Below, in pieces: positions 44,118 to 57,300 of a DNA stretch of 64,000 nt (positions are counted from its first letter, which is position 1; each line of letters opens with the position of its first letter). The DNA comes from Aurelia coerulea (taxonomy: Eukaryota; Cnidaria; Scyphozoa; Semaeostomeae; Ulmaridae), in assembly GCA_039566865.1 (NCBI GenBank), contig CM076944.1:9012501-9076500 (forward strand), written 5' to 3'. The position numbers and the translations under genes were made by a program. Below the pieces are notes generated by a model. The model was not told where the DNA came from, did not search any database, and was given only the letters and a program-made list of their open reading frames with translations.

Positions 44118-44427
44118 TAAAGATGATTATTCTCACACCAAGGGAAATTTTGATGGTGAATTCCATTAATGGTCCTATCAATGCCTGATGGTACTCTTAA
44201 GACTGCAAAAACTGATCAGATATTAAGTTCCTTTGATAAAATAAAGTTTAATCAGCATGTTCCTATCAAAATCATTTGTTGCATAAAATAATGTGTTTAT
44301 CATATATGATACATAACTCGATTATGCTATATTTTCGTGTCGCACGTAGAAATTGTTGCTCTTGATATGTTTCACCGCAATCAGTGAAATAAAACTATTA
44401 CGGGAAGGAAATATTGTTCATTGTCTA

Positions 44428-45164
44428 GCGGGTGAGCCAGAAACAATTTCCCGTTTTCATACCCTGAGTGCCAGAGCCTCAAAAATAAGAAATGAGACGA
44501 GACGAAAATAAGAAGAAGAAAGCTTTTTCCTTCTCCTTCTTTCCCTCTTTCCCTCCCTTTTCACTCTAAACTACGAAGCTCTGGCACTGTTTTCGAAAAT
44601 TCATAAAACCAAGAGTACTTTAACGGATTTGATTGATTCAACTTCAGGCAAGAAGCGAAAAGACCAAAGTATTTTTGAGATTTGTTTCGTATCTCTATGT
44701 GCACTGCAATTATAGGTTAATTCTACTTTACCAGAACTTCTTCCTTGCGAAATGCCGGAATAAGGGCCCAAAGCACTTGACCAAATTATAAGGAATCTCC
44801 TCACACGGAACAATGCACGAGAGCATTTCACCTCCATAAGAAATAGATTTTCAAACAAATACCGAAGTTTTCAGTTCCATGGCAATTAATGTGAAGACGA
44901 TATTTCTCACTCATGAAAATTCCACTTCCATTATTGCTCTGTGGGAGGAATTTCTCTACGATTTGATCAAGTGTTTCAAGCTTTTTCCAGGCGATTTGCA
45001 ACCATGAAAGTTCGTAAGCTCGAAATTACAAATCTTTTCAGTGCTAATGAAAACGTGAGATAGCAAAAATATTTCAATTATTGGCTATCAGGCAGAATTG
45101 AATCCATTTCATACCCTTGATGTTATGCATTTTCAAAACTGGGAACTTTTTCTGGCTGACCAGG
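44428..45164. mobile_element. MITE with GGGTGAGCCAG tips
   Basis: GCGGGTGAGCCAGAAACAAT at 44428 and an inverted partner ctttttctggctgaccagg ending 45164, TA on both sides. Related tips to the GGGTGAGTC family but a different body. Confidence 0.6.
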
Positions 45165-45403
45165 TATAGAGATGCTGATTAGCATCCATCAAAATATCTT
45201 CTGACTTAAAAAAGGAGCGAAAATGAACAGAATACAATTAAAAATAGCTCGTTCCCAATAACCAGTAACAAGCATACTGCACGATGCGCTGAAAAATAGA
45301 CAGGTAGCTTAGTCGCTGTGCAAGTTAAGAGAAGAAATGAGTATATATCGAAAGAAGAAGAACTACGGATATACCTGAACATGTCATTTCTCACACAGGG
45401 ATT

Positions 45404-45424
45404 CTTTTTATTGACTCACCCGGT
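45404..45424. mobile_element. MITE, CCGGGTGAGTC family, right tip only
   Basis: ttctttttattgactcaccc ggta matches the right tip of the family. No body on its left. Confidence 0.5.
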
Positions 45425-45450
45425 ATTGCTGAGCAAAATACAACGAAATT

Positions 45451-45865
45451 GTAGCCTGCGTGCAGACTATACACAAGGAAAAGGTATAGCCTGCGCAACA
45501 CCGCTCACTTTTGTGTAGTGCGTGCTTCAGCATTTATTTCGCAATAGTGATAATAAAGAAAACTTATTGTTGTAACAGCCAATAAAATCACTTTCACGGG
45601 AAACGAGGAAGTAATCAGATTTGAGAACGGCTATCATGTGATTAAATCTCAGGTTTCACTTTGTTCTCTAGGCAAACTTAATTAGCAACATAATGTTCTG
45701 GAACCTTAACTACCCTATGTTGCAGACAATAAACAGACGCTAAGACGAAAGAGCCATTCAAACTGCCATTGAAATGAAATGCGGACGGATACAATACACG
45801 AAATTGAGCGGCGTTGCGTAGACTATGCCTTTTCCTTAATTAAGTATTGTCTGCACGCAGGCTAC
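45451..45865. mobile_element. MITE with GTAGCCTGCGTGCAGAC ends
   Basis: gtagcctgcgtgcagac at 45451 and gtctgcacgcaggctac ending at 45865 are exact inverse copies. The body is unrelated to the 87-bp hairpin at 58157-58243, which has similar ends. Confidence 0.8.
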
Positions 45866-45969
45866 AAAATTGCTGCTTTAAAGCCCGAGCTTTTAGCTGT
45901 AGTATTGTACAAATTGGTAAATATTCACGAAAAAGCCGTTTTGCCACCTCATATGAAATTTTGGTTCTA

Positions 45970-46590
45970 CCGCGTGAGTCAGAAAAAAGAATCCCCGTTT
46001 GAAAGGTCACAGCTCCTTGGATATCAAGACAACGATATAGTAAAATATAAAGTTTAATGGTAGAAATGTTCAAATCTACTATAAAATTTACCTGACTGAA
46101 ATCGGCCAGTCCATTCTGAAATTATGAGGGATTTTCTCGAGAAAGCCTCTTCAAAAAACCTTCCAAATGTGCCCAAAATCATGAACAAATTTCCCTCACA
46201 TTTCTGCTTTACAATTGCCTTACAGCAATGACTTTTGGACGTTTATTAGCACTTGGGAGGATGACCAAGTCCTCCCCCTGGTATCGATGACCTATTCAGG
46301 GGAATTCCATTCTCCCGAGAGGACAAAACACATGAATTTATGTGAGTGTCATCAATTTTAGGAAGGAAATGTTGCTCATTGTTTTCATTCGTTTTTGCAA
46401 GTGTTTGGAAGGGGCTTTCTGCAGAAAATCACCCATATCGACGGGAAGGAATGACCGATTAAAGCCGGGTAAATTACTGAACCTAATTGAACATATTGGC
46501 AATAGAATATGACAGTTTTCAATAACATTGCTTTGATATACATGGAGCAGTGGCCTTCCAAGCGGGGATTCTTTTTTCCGACTCACTTGG
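45970..46590. mobile_element. MITE, CCGGGTGAGTC family, copy 3
   Basis: TA-flanked (45968-45969, 46591-46592); same body as 20093-20721, with CGCGTGAGTC as a variant tip. Confidence 0.88.
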
Positions 46591-46617
46591 TAGATTGTGA
46601 AAGCCCTCAAACACAGG

Positions 46618-46905
46618 CATAGGTAGCCTACGCATAGACCCATTATCCCAAAGGAGGAAAGGGTCTACGAAACAAAGAGCAAAAGCTTGCTACTGAAGTT
46701 TCTAGATTTCTGGAAACTTAATTTATGCAGCCTTTCTTTCAACCATAGACATATTTCTATGTCTATGGTTTCAACGCGTTTCACAAATAATTTGAAAAGG
46801 GGATTAGAATGATTTTAATTGGGCGGCCATAGCAAGCCTTTGCTCTTTGTTTCGTAGACCCTTTCCTCCTTTGGGATAATGGGTCTACGCGTAGGCTAAG
46901 GCATA
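46618..46905. mobile_element. Foldback with ~65-bp arms
   Basis: gacccattatcccaaaggag and its inverse ctcctttgggataatgggtc anchor arms from cataggtagcctacg to the mirror end. A separate perfect hairpin (46741-46770, aaccatagacata) lies in the loop. Confidence 0.8.
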
Positions 46906-46907
46906 GG

Positions 46908-47500
46908 CGAACGGAGAACAAACTGAGTGGCTGGATGCATTATAAATGCATTTTCATTACCAACTCATTGACTGATGACATTCGTCTAAGTTATGCTCTA
47001 TTGAATTGAATTGCTAGTTACTGTTATTGTCAGGTATTGTGGGGGGTATCGTTGGGGGGATGGAGCGAAAACAAGGACTCGTGTAATAAGTCTAACTAGC
47101 TCTTACAGTTTGAGTGTATGCATGAAAACCAGGTATCTCTCAAAAGCAGAAATTCCCACGACCGAAAAAAAGCCAATCCGATTTGCAATATCTACTAAAC
47201 CACTCTCAGCCTTAATACAAATCTGAGATCAGCAACGTAATTAAACTTTGATGATTTTAGAAAAGTGTCAGTTCTTTTAGGGAGGGAGCGCCGCTGCGTA
47301 CTTTTTTAACGTCAGTGGTTTGGCTATTAGACTCGAACGTTGAAATCCATTCGTCTGCAGTCGCTTTGAAATGACGTGTCGATCAAAGGCAACTGATGTA
47401 ATTGTAGCAAAATCTTCCTGTCGTTATGTTGATGAACTAAATTTTCAAACGTTAGCTTTTTTGTCATGAAGTTCTCCTTGGTTTGCTGAAATGTCACAGT
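46908..47500. other. No feature recognised
   Basis: No coding or repeat signal that I can support. Confidence 0.4.
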
Positions 47501-47504
47501 AATA

Positions 47505-48106
47505 CCAAATGAATAAAAATAATTCCCGTTCGAAAGGCCACTCTTCCCTGCACAAAAAGGGAATAATATTGGGAAGCTTATCATTTAATACTGGACATGT
47601 TCAAATATATTTCGAAACCTACCTTGCTGAAATCGGCCACTCTGTTCTATAATTATGAGGAATTTTCTCAAGAAAACCCAGTCACAAAAACTTAAAAACA
47701 GGCCTAAAATCACGACCAAATCTCTTGCCTTACATCAATGACTTCTACATGCTTTAGCACTGTATTTTTTCTGTTTATTTCTTTGTGTGCTATTTCTTTG
47801 GAACAATGAAAGTGTCATCCTTGGGACCATACATCGTTCCCAAGAGGATGACATGTGCGAAAATGTGTTGAAGTCATTGCCGTAAAGGCAGAATTAATAG
47901 GAAGATTTGGTCGTGTTTTAGACCTCTTTGGAAGGTTTCTTGGACGGGCTGCTCGACCAAATTCCTCATATTTTCAGAGCGGACAGGGTGATTTTAGTCA
48001 GGTAAATTTTAAAATGGATTTTGATCATGTCCACAATTAAATGATAAATTTGCCAATCTGGGCAGCAGTGGCCTTTAAAGGGGGGATGGTTGTTTTACTC
48101 ACTTGG
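47505..48106. mobile_element. MITE, CCGGGTGAGTC family, diverged copy in the dioxygenase 3' UTR
   Basis: Ends at TA pairs (47503-47504, 48107-48108). Tips are diverged (ccaaatgaataaaaataa; ttttactcacttgg), but the body shares gctgaaatcggccactc and similar blocks. Located about 50 nt after the dioxygenase stop codon. Confidence 0.65.
47774..47779 (-). promoter_or_regulatory. Candidate poly(A) signal of the dioxygenase gene, inside a MITE
   Basis: AATAAA on the minus strand about 380 nt after the stop codon, within the MITE at 47505-48106. If used, the transposon supplies most of the 3' UTR. No other canonical hexamer was noticed between the stop and this site. Confidence 0.3.
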
Positions 48107-48158
48107 TACACGTCCAAAATGACACGGCTTTGTCATTTACAAGTCTGTAAAATTATAT

Positions 48159-48342
48159 TCACACAAGATTACGTTGTAATATATTGTATTCAATTAAATG
48201 ATCATAGCCCCATTCATCATACCATCTACAGCTTCCATTCTCATATTCATCACAGGAGACTCTTGGCTGAAGCTTCTGCCGCTTTGGAAGTGCAGGCTCT
48301 GGAGGTGCCTTCCCGAGTGAAAAGAAGTTCTTGTAGTAATAC
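48159..48342 (-). CDS. Dioxygenase exon 4: C-terminal extension and stop
   Basis: 184 nt; the acceptor cctttcag ends at 48343. One base completes the Trp of QRW, giving QRWYYKNFFSLGKAPPEP, which matches the W-Y-Y end of P4H domains. The extension has two Cys in SCDEYENGSCRWYDEWGYD and ends in LQRNLV with TGA at 48161-48159. A 602-bp MITE begins about 50 nt beyond the stop. Confidence 0.9.
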
Positions 48343-51300
48343 CTGAAAGGAAAAAGCTAGTATCAAAAACAGAAAGTAGCTCACGTCTTCAGAGAATTTT
48401 ACACGCACAAAACATTTCTACCACGAGTGCACTTTGACAAATGACTTTGTTTTACTCATATAGAAAACATTACAATAAATCTTACAGGTAAGTATACTTT
48501 CTAATTACTATATAACACCACAGGAACGATATCGCGAGGAGCGAAAGACAGCAACTACCCCATGGCCAATATAAAAAGACACGCATTGTTAAACTAAATA
48601 CGTCCAACGACTAAAAACCAATGGATACTGTACTAGATTCTGTCATACATTGGATGTCAAGTCAGGGTTGCGATGAATCATAGTCAAAATGGATAATTTA
48701 TGATTATGTCATGAGCGCAACTCTTTTTGTTGTCTTAAAGTGAATAATATTCCTGATATCTGGTGTGAAACAGATTTAATAAAAAAAGGACATTTACGTG
48801 GAGGGATTTGCTCGTTGCTTTGTACATTACGGAACTCTCAAAATATCTTCATCAAACCGACCAGTTTCATGGATGAAACGTAAAATATATTCGAGTAAAT
48901 TTCTGTTCAGTTGATCAGGAAGGTCTTGATCACCATAAAAAAGCTGCGTCAAAGAATCATTTGATAGATTGGTGATTTGTGTAAATGGTCATAATAATTC
49001 AACAATTTCAGTGCGAAGGTCTCGACGTTGAACATCAGGAGAAAGGCAGAGCAACAAAGAGTGCTCCATATCCTCAATGCAATCGATTGTTGGGCACATT
49101 GGGTTTATGGTATCCCTATGATTATGTTTGAATTTTTAGAAATTTAGGTTTGATGAGACCAACCCTAAGTTGAGTAAGATAGGATAATCCTATTGTAGTG
49201 TGAAGTTCAAAGACAAAATTTGCAGGGGGGGGGTTATTGATAAGAGTTTTTTTCTAAAAAACAGCTAGAGCTGATTCCATTCGGATAACAATTCGGACAG
49301 TTCGGATAGAAGGTAAACTTGAATTTTGCTGTCCCTGCCTTTAATCACCCAATGACATCCTGGTCGCGAAGATGGTACTGCCACTGATGAAGAGGGGGAA
49401 TTGGATTGAATTGCATCTACTGTATACTCAGAACCAAGATTATTTACAAACTTGTAGAACAAGGTATGGTACTCGGTGACTCCCAAACAAGCTCTGTATA
49501 CAGCTTCTCTCGAGATGTTCCCCTCACTCAATATTCCTGCTACAGCCAAATTAGCAGAATGCTGAACAGACTCCCGCTCACGGGGGGGGGGGGGGGGGTT
49601 CTTCCATAGTAAAGGTACCTGGGGATGTGCCGCGAGCAAGGGTATACTTTTTCGGACTTCTAGTCTAGCCAAGGGTATACTTTTCTGCAATTTTGGCAAG
49701 CAACGGTCTAGCCAAGGGTATCATTTTTAACAACATTGGTCTAGCGAACGGTCATGATATCATATTTGGCACAAATTTGACAATGTTGGTCGAGGAAATT
49801 GTCAAAATTGGTTTAGTGAACGGTTATGATATCATATTTGGCACAAATTTGAAAATATTGGTCGAGGAATGGTCAAAAATGGTCTAGCCAAGGGTACCAT
49901 TTTCGTAAAAATTGGTTCAGACAATGGTGTAATTGGTCTAGCCAAGGGTACCATTTTCGTAAAAATTAGTCTAGCCAACGGTACCCTTTTGAAGATGCTC
50001 GCAGCAGACCCCTACCCAAAATTTGGCCAAGAACCCCCCCCCCCCCGTGCTCCCGCTTATCCATTACATTTGGTAAAATGATATTCTGACTGAATTCATA
50101 TTCACAAAAGACCACAAAAAAGCCAAAATATTTGGACGGAAAATTTGGCATAGAATATTTTGGGACTTTCTCTTGTAAAAAAGGTGACACATGTGTGAAG
50201 AATCACCTATCCTTTGAAATTATTTTTGTAGGTTTCTTTTTTCTACAAATATTCATAAAATCTTTTCATGGTGCTACCCTTTCCACAGTGTTTGGAAAAA
50301 GGATTGCCATAACAGCATGAACCATAATAGCTTTCAAAGTGACTATCATCGCATTTAGAGATTATTACACATTATGAATGCCCCTAACAAGAGCAGATTT
50401 TGTAATACAATAGCAAAAGTTGCGTTTGATTGACACCTCAATTCAAAGCGATTAGCGGCTGCAGACAATGAAAATTCTCTCAACCAATAATTCAAAACAA
50501 ACAAAGCCGCAAAAGTTTCCCCAAAACTGGTAGGGCAAACTCTCGCCGTGTGCAAGCGAAAATGGTTTTTAAGGGAAGTTATGTGCTTATAGCGAAAGAA
50601 GAAGGGTAAATCTAAAGTTCTGTCGCTTAGATTATATTTATTTGATTCAGGAGCCGAGCAGAAGGCATTGTAATTCTCGCGTCTTTAGGGCTTAAAATGA
50701 AACGATTACAAAACAGCTCCTAAATCAAATAAACATAATCTAAGCGACAAACTTTAGATTTACCCTTCTTCTTTCACTATAAGCGCATAACTTCCCTTAA
50801 AAACCATCTTTCGCTTGCACAAGGCGAGAGTTTGCCCTACCAGTTTTGGGGAAACTTTTGCAACTTTGTTTGTTTTGAATTACTGGTTGAGAGAAGTTCC
50901 TTTGTCTGCAGCCGCTAATCGCTTTGAATTGAGGTGTCAATCAAACGCAACTGTTACTATTGTATTACAAAATCTGCTCTTGTTAATGCCTCTCACAAGA
51001 AATACCATAGCAATGCTAACTTTTGCAAGGGCAACACGGGCCCGGGGGTATGTATGTATGTATGTATGTAAAATTTTGCCATACAAAGTAAAAATTGAAA
51101 ATGTAATAAAGGAAAGAAAGGCTATTTACATGTATAAAATGATAATAAAAACTAAGGATCTAGTATAAAAATACCCCTAGTTTAAAATGGCAGGGATAGC
51201 ATTAAAAGGTCAGTGCAACCTTGTTTCCATAATGGTCCCTCCGGGGGTATTATAGAAAAGAAAAGTTTTCATGAAAAAAAGAGACGTTCATAAGAAAGTG

Positions 51301-54300
51301 TAACAGCCTGTTGGGCTTGTTATTTATGCAGTTTTTAAAAATTTAATAATTCATATAGGGACTGTTTTCTTGATTTTGGAGGTCTTTAAAGAAATTGTCC
51401 TTTATCTTATGTTTGAAACTGTTAACGTTTTCAGCAGACTTTAGGTCAGAGTGTAGATTGTTCCAGATTTTAGGTCCTAGGTATAAAGACCACTTTGCCC
51501 TATGTTGCTCTTTCGGAATGGTTGATTTAATTTGTTTTTAGACCTTCGAGTAATCCGACTCTGGCCAGCTGGTGAGAACATCTCCGACATATAGGATGGG
51601 GCTGAATTATCAAAAAATTTGTAAACGTTTGTAGCAGTACATTGTTTAAACCTCTCTTTAGTAGGGAGCCAATTTATATCTTTAAATTCTTTGATTCCTA
51701 TGTGTGCTCTGTTATTCATACTTAAGCAAAACCTGATACATTTATTTTGAGCTGTTTGAATTTTTTTGGTTAGCCTTTTATTAATCAATGGAAACCAAGC
51801 ACTGCATGCATAGTCAAAATGGGGCTGGATTCGAGCATTTGCTAGTAACCTACGAAGAGAGAAGTCAAGAAAATTTTGCTTTCTATAGAGGAACCTTAGC
51901 CTGCCATTTATTCACCAGGTCCTGGCAGCCATTGATTCACCAGACAGGTTTCCATCAAGAATACAGCCCATATAGGTCACTGAGGTGTGCTGTTTAATCC
52001 CGATGTCACCCCTTCTGATGTCCAGATTTTGATTGTGGGTTCTCATTTTTGCTCTGCCAAAAAGTATAGACTTTGTTTTGTCCTCTCTAAAATGAATGCT
52101 TCGTTTGTTATCAACGAACCAATCACAGAGGGAATTAAAATTCTTATTTTGTTGCTTTTCTAATTCATTGACGCTATTGTCACTGAATACAAGGCAGGAG
52201 TCATCTGCATATAAAAGAAGGTCACAGTCAACTGCCTGAGGCATATCATTGACATACAAGAGGAAAATTAGTGGGCCAAGAATAGAACCTTGCGGGACTC
52301 CACATGATAGTTCCCCAGGTGACGAGATCTCCTTCCCTATATTTACGAAAAAAGTTCGGTTTTTTAGATATGATCTAAACCAAAAAATAACTGAATCGGC
52401 AAAGCCTATGTGTTTCATTTTTTCAAGGAAAATTTCGTGGTCGATTGTGTCGAACGCTTTTTGTAAGTCAATTAATATCATGCCGGTAAACTTCCCGTTT
52501 TCAAAACCCTTGTATGATTTTATCACTTAAATACGATATGCATGTGTCTGTTGAGTGGAAAGGACGAAAACCAGACTGTTATTGATAGAGAATCTTATTT
52601 GTATCCAAGTATTGTTTTGCCAGTATTGATGCACCGTCCTAAAGGAATTTTCCTGCGAGATTATCAGGCCCTGCTGCTTTTGCGGGATTTATTTTCTCTA
52701 AGAATTTGAGAACATGTTCATCAGTTGTATGATGTAGTGTGAATTTGTTCTTCCCTGAGTTGAGGTGTTGGTAGTATTGTTTGACATTTTCTGACCCAAA
52801 TATTTTGGGTGGATTTGGTAGCTTATTTAAAAGTTCTTTAGCCAAATTTGAAAAGAAATTTTTGAAAATGTTTGAATTAATTTTATCATCAAAGCAATGC
52901 TCGCCATTATTTTTAGGCATATTTTGGAGGGTATGTCTTGTTTAGAAGGAAGTCCTAGTGATTTCAGGCTTTCCATAGTTCTTTTGGCTTGCCAATATTT
53001 TCATTTACTTTCCCAACCACACAAGTTTTCTTTTTCTTCTTTATAAGAGACAAAACCTTGTTTCTAGCTTTCCTGAAATTGACATGGTCCATGTGAATTT
53101 TTGTCTTCTTAAATTTGCAGAGCAGCTTGTCTCGAATCCTGATCCCTTCAAGAACTTCCTCATCTATCCATTCTTGATTGTCTTTTCTAATAAATATGCA
53201 GATGGGGGGGGGGTACTTCACTAAAAAGTCAAACAGGGGTATGCGCCGCCAGGATTTCTGTTATGACCCAATCCCAGAATTAAGGTCAGATATTGATACG
53301 CTATCCCAGAATATATTTCAGATATTGATACCCAATCCCAGAAGTTTGAAGAAGTAACAAAAAAATTTCAACGTTAAATAGCATTCAATTTCAAGGCGAA
53401 AGAACGGATTTCCACTCAGTTATGGTCACAAGCAGAACAAATATCGGGACATTGAACAGCATTACCAGAATTTTTAGTATAACAGTTAACCCCAATCCCA
53501 GAAAATTCCAAGTGAAAGTATACCCTAATCACAGAAATTCTCCAATAAAAGTATACCCCATTCCCAGAATTTTCTGGCCAAAAACGACCCAAAACTGGTG
53601 CACATCCCCGTCTGACCCGATAGTGAAGTACCCCCCCCCCCGGGAACATCGGGAAATATCAAGCCTGATGAGGTCGAAAGTATTGACCAAGCTTTGTTTG
53701 CTTTTAATTACTAGATGAGAGAATTTCTTTTGTTTGCTATCGCTAATCGCTTTGAATTGCAGTGTCAAGCAAAAGCAGTTGATTCTACTGAATTAGTCAT
53801 AAAAAACGCCTGGCGTTTGAAAAATGTTGCTCCCTTAATATCGAAGCAATGATATTGAAACCTATTTTGTTTCATTGCCTGTATGTTTAATTAGATTCAG
53901 TAATTTACCCAGCTTTAATCGGTCATTCCTTCCCGTGTATATGGGAGATTTTCTGCAGAAAGCCCCGTTCAAAACCTGCAAAAGGGAGTAAAAACGACGA
54001 GCAAAAATTCCTTGGTTTTCCTTTCATTCCTAGCATAGCAATAAAGATACTGACATGTATCCATGTATTCTGTCCTCTTGGGATACAACAGGGTGTCCCC
54101 AAAAAATTGTGCCCCGTTTGTCTGAAGATTGCGACAAAACGGCAAAAGAATATCGCCAAACTTTTGCATGATGGTGCTCTTCAGATGTTCAATTAAAGTT
54201 TGCCACCATCCCCGTAAAATCCGTTGAAAAATGATGGAGCTATGATCTTCAGAAGACCAAATTTGCCTGATGACTGAAACCAGCGGTCGGCCATTTTGTC

Positions 54301-57300
54301 TTACTATTTTGCAGTGATAAGTATCTTCACGTGAGGTAAGAAATAATTTCTGTGAAGTCAGAAATAGTGGAACTCTCCGAGGATTATCGGAATTTTCACG
54401 AGAACTATGACATTGGAGGCTGCTGTTTCATTTTCAATCCATGAAGCTATTTATCGCTGCAAAATATTAAGACAAAATGGTTTCAGTGATCGGGCAAAAT
54501 TGGTCTTCTGAAGATCATAGCTCCAGCATTTTTCAACGGATTTTCATGGGGATGGTGGCAAACTTTAATTGAACATCTGAAGAGCACCACCATTCAAAAG
54601 TTTGGCGAGAATCTTTTGCCGTTTTGTCGCAATCTTCAGACAAACGGGGCACAATTTTTTTGGGACACCCTGTAGAATCCTCCTTAATAAGTTATCTATA
54701 TTAGGGGGAAGATTTCTTCATTATCCCAAGAGGATAGCACGTTTCGGCACGTGCCAAGCCTGCGTGTGCAAGTCCTTTCCGAAAGATAGGTCTAAAGATA
54801 TCAGGGAATTTTAAAGGCATCTCGCAGTGACTTTCTAGAGGAAACTCCTTCCAAAATCTGAGTGGAGTCACCGATTTCAGCTAGAAAATGTTTTAGAAAT
54901 TCTTCAACATGTTGGCTATTCAATTAGATATTTCATAATATTATTGTTCACATAATTAGGAAGCAGTAGCCTTTCAAACGGCGGGCGTTTTTTCGACTCA
55001 CCCGGTAATATATTGAAAGATCTGTCAATGTTTGACTTACCATCTCTGAATGATAACCTTACGCCCATTTACGACCTTTGCTGCATTATGCACCGACATA
55101 GGATCACAACTGCCATCTGGTTTCATGTTGTTCCACACAAGAGCACGGCCCTTCTTTGGCTTCACGCTAATTCCAAGTTTGGGAAACTTTGTCTCTCCAC
55201 CAGATTTCACATCTTGTAAATAAACCAAGATTGTAGCAAATCTGTCTCTTGTTTCTTCATCTTCCGTGCAGTCAGTGTGATTCTTGTAGCCTGAAAGACA
55301 GGAGTTTTTGTCGAAGTTAGCCCTGACCATTGGAACAACATAATCAAACATATTGAAGTTTTCATTTTAACACTTTCCACAATTTGAAAACAGCCTTAAA
55401 TAACGGACTCATTGTACTATCTACAGTCTTCTTTCTACAGATTGCGGTGTTTTGTTGCGTTTTATCACTTCACAATAAAGTACCCCCCCCCCCAGGCCAC
55501 CAGCAGTAGGTCTAATTTACTGGTGCTAGTCTTGGTTATCATAAACAAAAATTGTGAGCTTTTCAGCTTGTAAGGAAAAGAAAAAGTAGGTGGACTGTTA
55601 ATATTGGAGAGAGATTTATTCTCGCTGCAATTCTGAAGTATAATCACAAGATAGAAAAGAACTCAAAGAAAAAACACCAAAAACACTTCCGCCAGTTCTT
55701 CTACTGACAATCCTAACGTTGGCAGTACAGAAAAATGTTTCAGAAAAATACCGGGTGCGCCAAAATGAACTATGCACGTTTGGAAGGCGACAATAAATCG
55801 TACACTGGACCGATTTTGAAGATTTATGACTTAATCGTTAGCAGAAAGCCTGAATTAGATAATGGGATTTTTTGCAAATTTTTTCATTTTCAGTTTTTAG
55901 AGCTTGAAGCGAGTTTCTTAAAATTTTAGTTTTCGAAAACATTGAAAACGATCACAAAGCATCGATCAAGTTTTCTAAAGAATCGACATGAATGGACAAA
56001 GAGAGAACTTGTTCGTGGTGATTTAGGACTTAGAAATCGATTAGTTATATGCTCTGCTGTACGAGAGTTCGTACTAAACCTCCAAATCCCCCTGAAAACG
56101 TTCTCTCTTTGTTCGTTCATGTTGAATCTTTTAAAATTTGATCGACGTTTTTTTGTCAGTTTCAATGTATTCGAAAACGAACATTTTAAGAAACTCGCTT
56201 CTAGCTCTAAAAACTGAAAGCGGAAAAATTTGCAAAAATTATGGAATCTAATTCAGTCTTTGTGCTAAAGATTAAGTCATAAATTTTCAAAATCGGCCCA
56301 GTGTACGATTTATTGTGGCCTGCCAAACGTGCATAGTTTATTTTGGCGCACCCGGTACAAACCCAACTTTATTCGAAATTCTTTGGAAAATGATAGTATT
56401 TTAATCAATTTGATGCATACCATCTTAAAGCACAATTTATCTCCTTCCCAATGATGTATCCAGGTTGGGCATATTAATCAAATTATTCATCGTTTTTTGG
56501 GTCTCTTTATAAGAACCCGGAAAAAGGGGTGGCTCTGTACTTCGGCTGATTATACTCCAATGTTTATATCAGGGAGCGCCAATGGACAAATTGCAGCCCC
56601 ATTCCAGCCCACTTACCAAGACATAAATTGGTGATGTTCAAAAAACTGACATACACTGGTTGTCTAGATAATGAGCGTAATGTATGTGCAGTAAATATGT
56701 TTTCACCTCCATTGCCAGGATGGAGTATTCTGGAGTGTGGAGTTTGATGGAGACATGGGACATTTTCATCCCCTGCCAAATATCTCATCAGCTTTCAATG
56801 AGATCTTGCTTACCGGGCTTGCTCGCTACTCCATTTAGACAAAGTCCAATTTTCCTAAGCGATGAACGCAGGGCATGAAAACCCACCTGACCATGTGACC
56901 GGGCGGTCACAGGAAATTTTCCTTTCATAAATTCCTGCAGGAAAATTCTTCAAAATATATCCTGTTCATTCATGCCCTGATCTTGATTTATTGGTAAACA
57001 ACTAATAGGGTACTATATGAATCCAAGCAAAATTAAATATTCTGGATTGCTTCTCGTTTACCAGTTATATTTGCAGTATAACAACATATATGAGTTATAT
57101 CAATAAAGAAATCAACTGAGCCTTATCACTACAGTTTCTGCGTTTGGGTTCAAATCTATTTCAGATCTAATATTTGACAAATACTATGGACATGGCAATG
57201 TCAAAAATAATCATTTCGAACCTTTAAAACTTTACTTCTTTTCAAGAATGCTGATCATTTCAATTCTTCAATGCTTGCAGGAAATTTAAATATGATTTCT

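Noticed and set aside
50355..51168. Two similar peptides with CPTSFGETFA on opposite strands
   Set aside because: Arms of the foldback at 50376-50993; similarity comes from the palindrome.
55022..55043. Apparent stop codon ending the dioxygenase after QRW
   Set aside because: The sequence is a strong gtaagt donor; an acceptor at 48343 continues with YYKNFF, the usual end of the domain.
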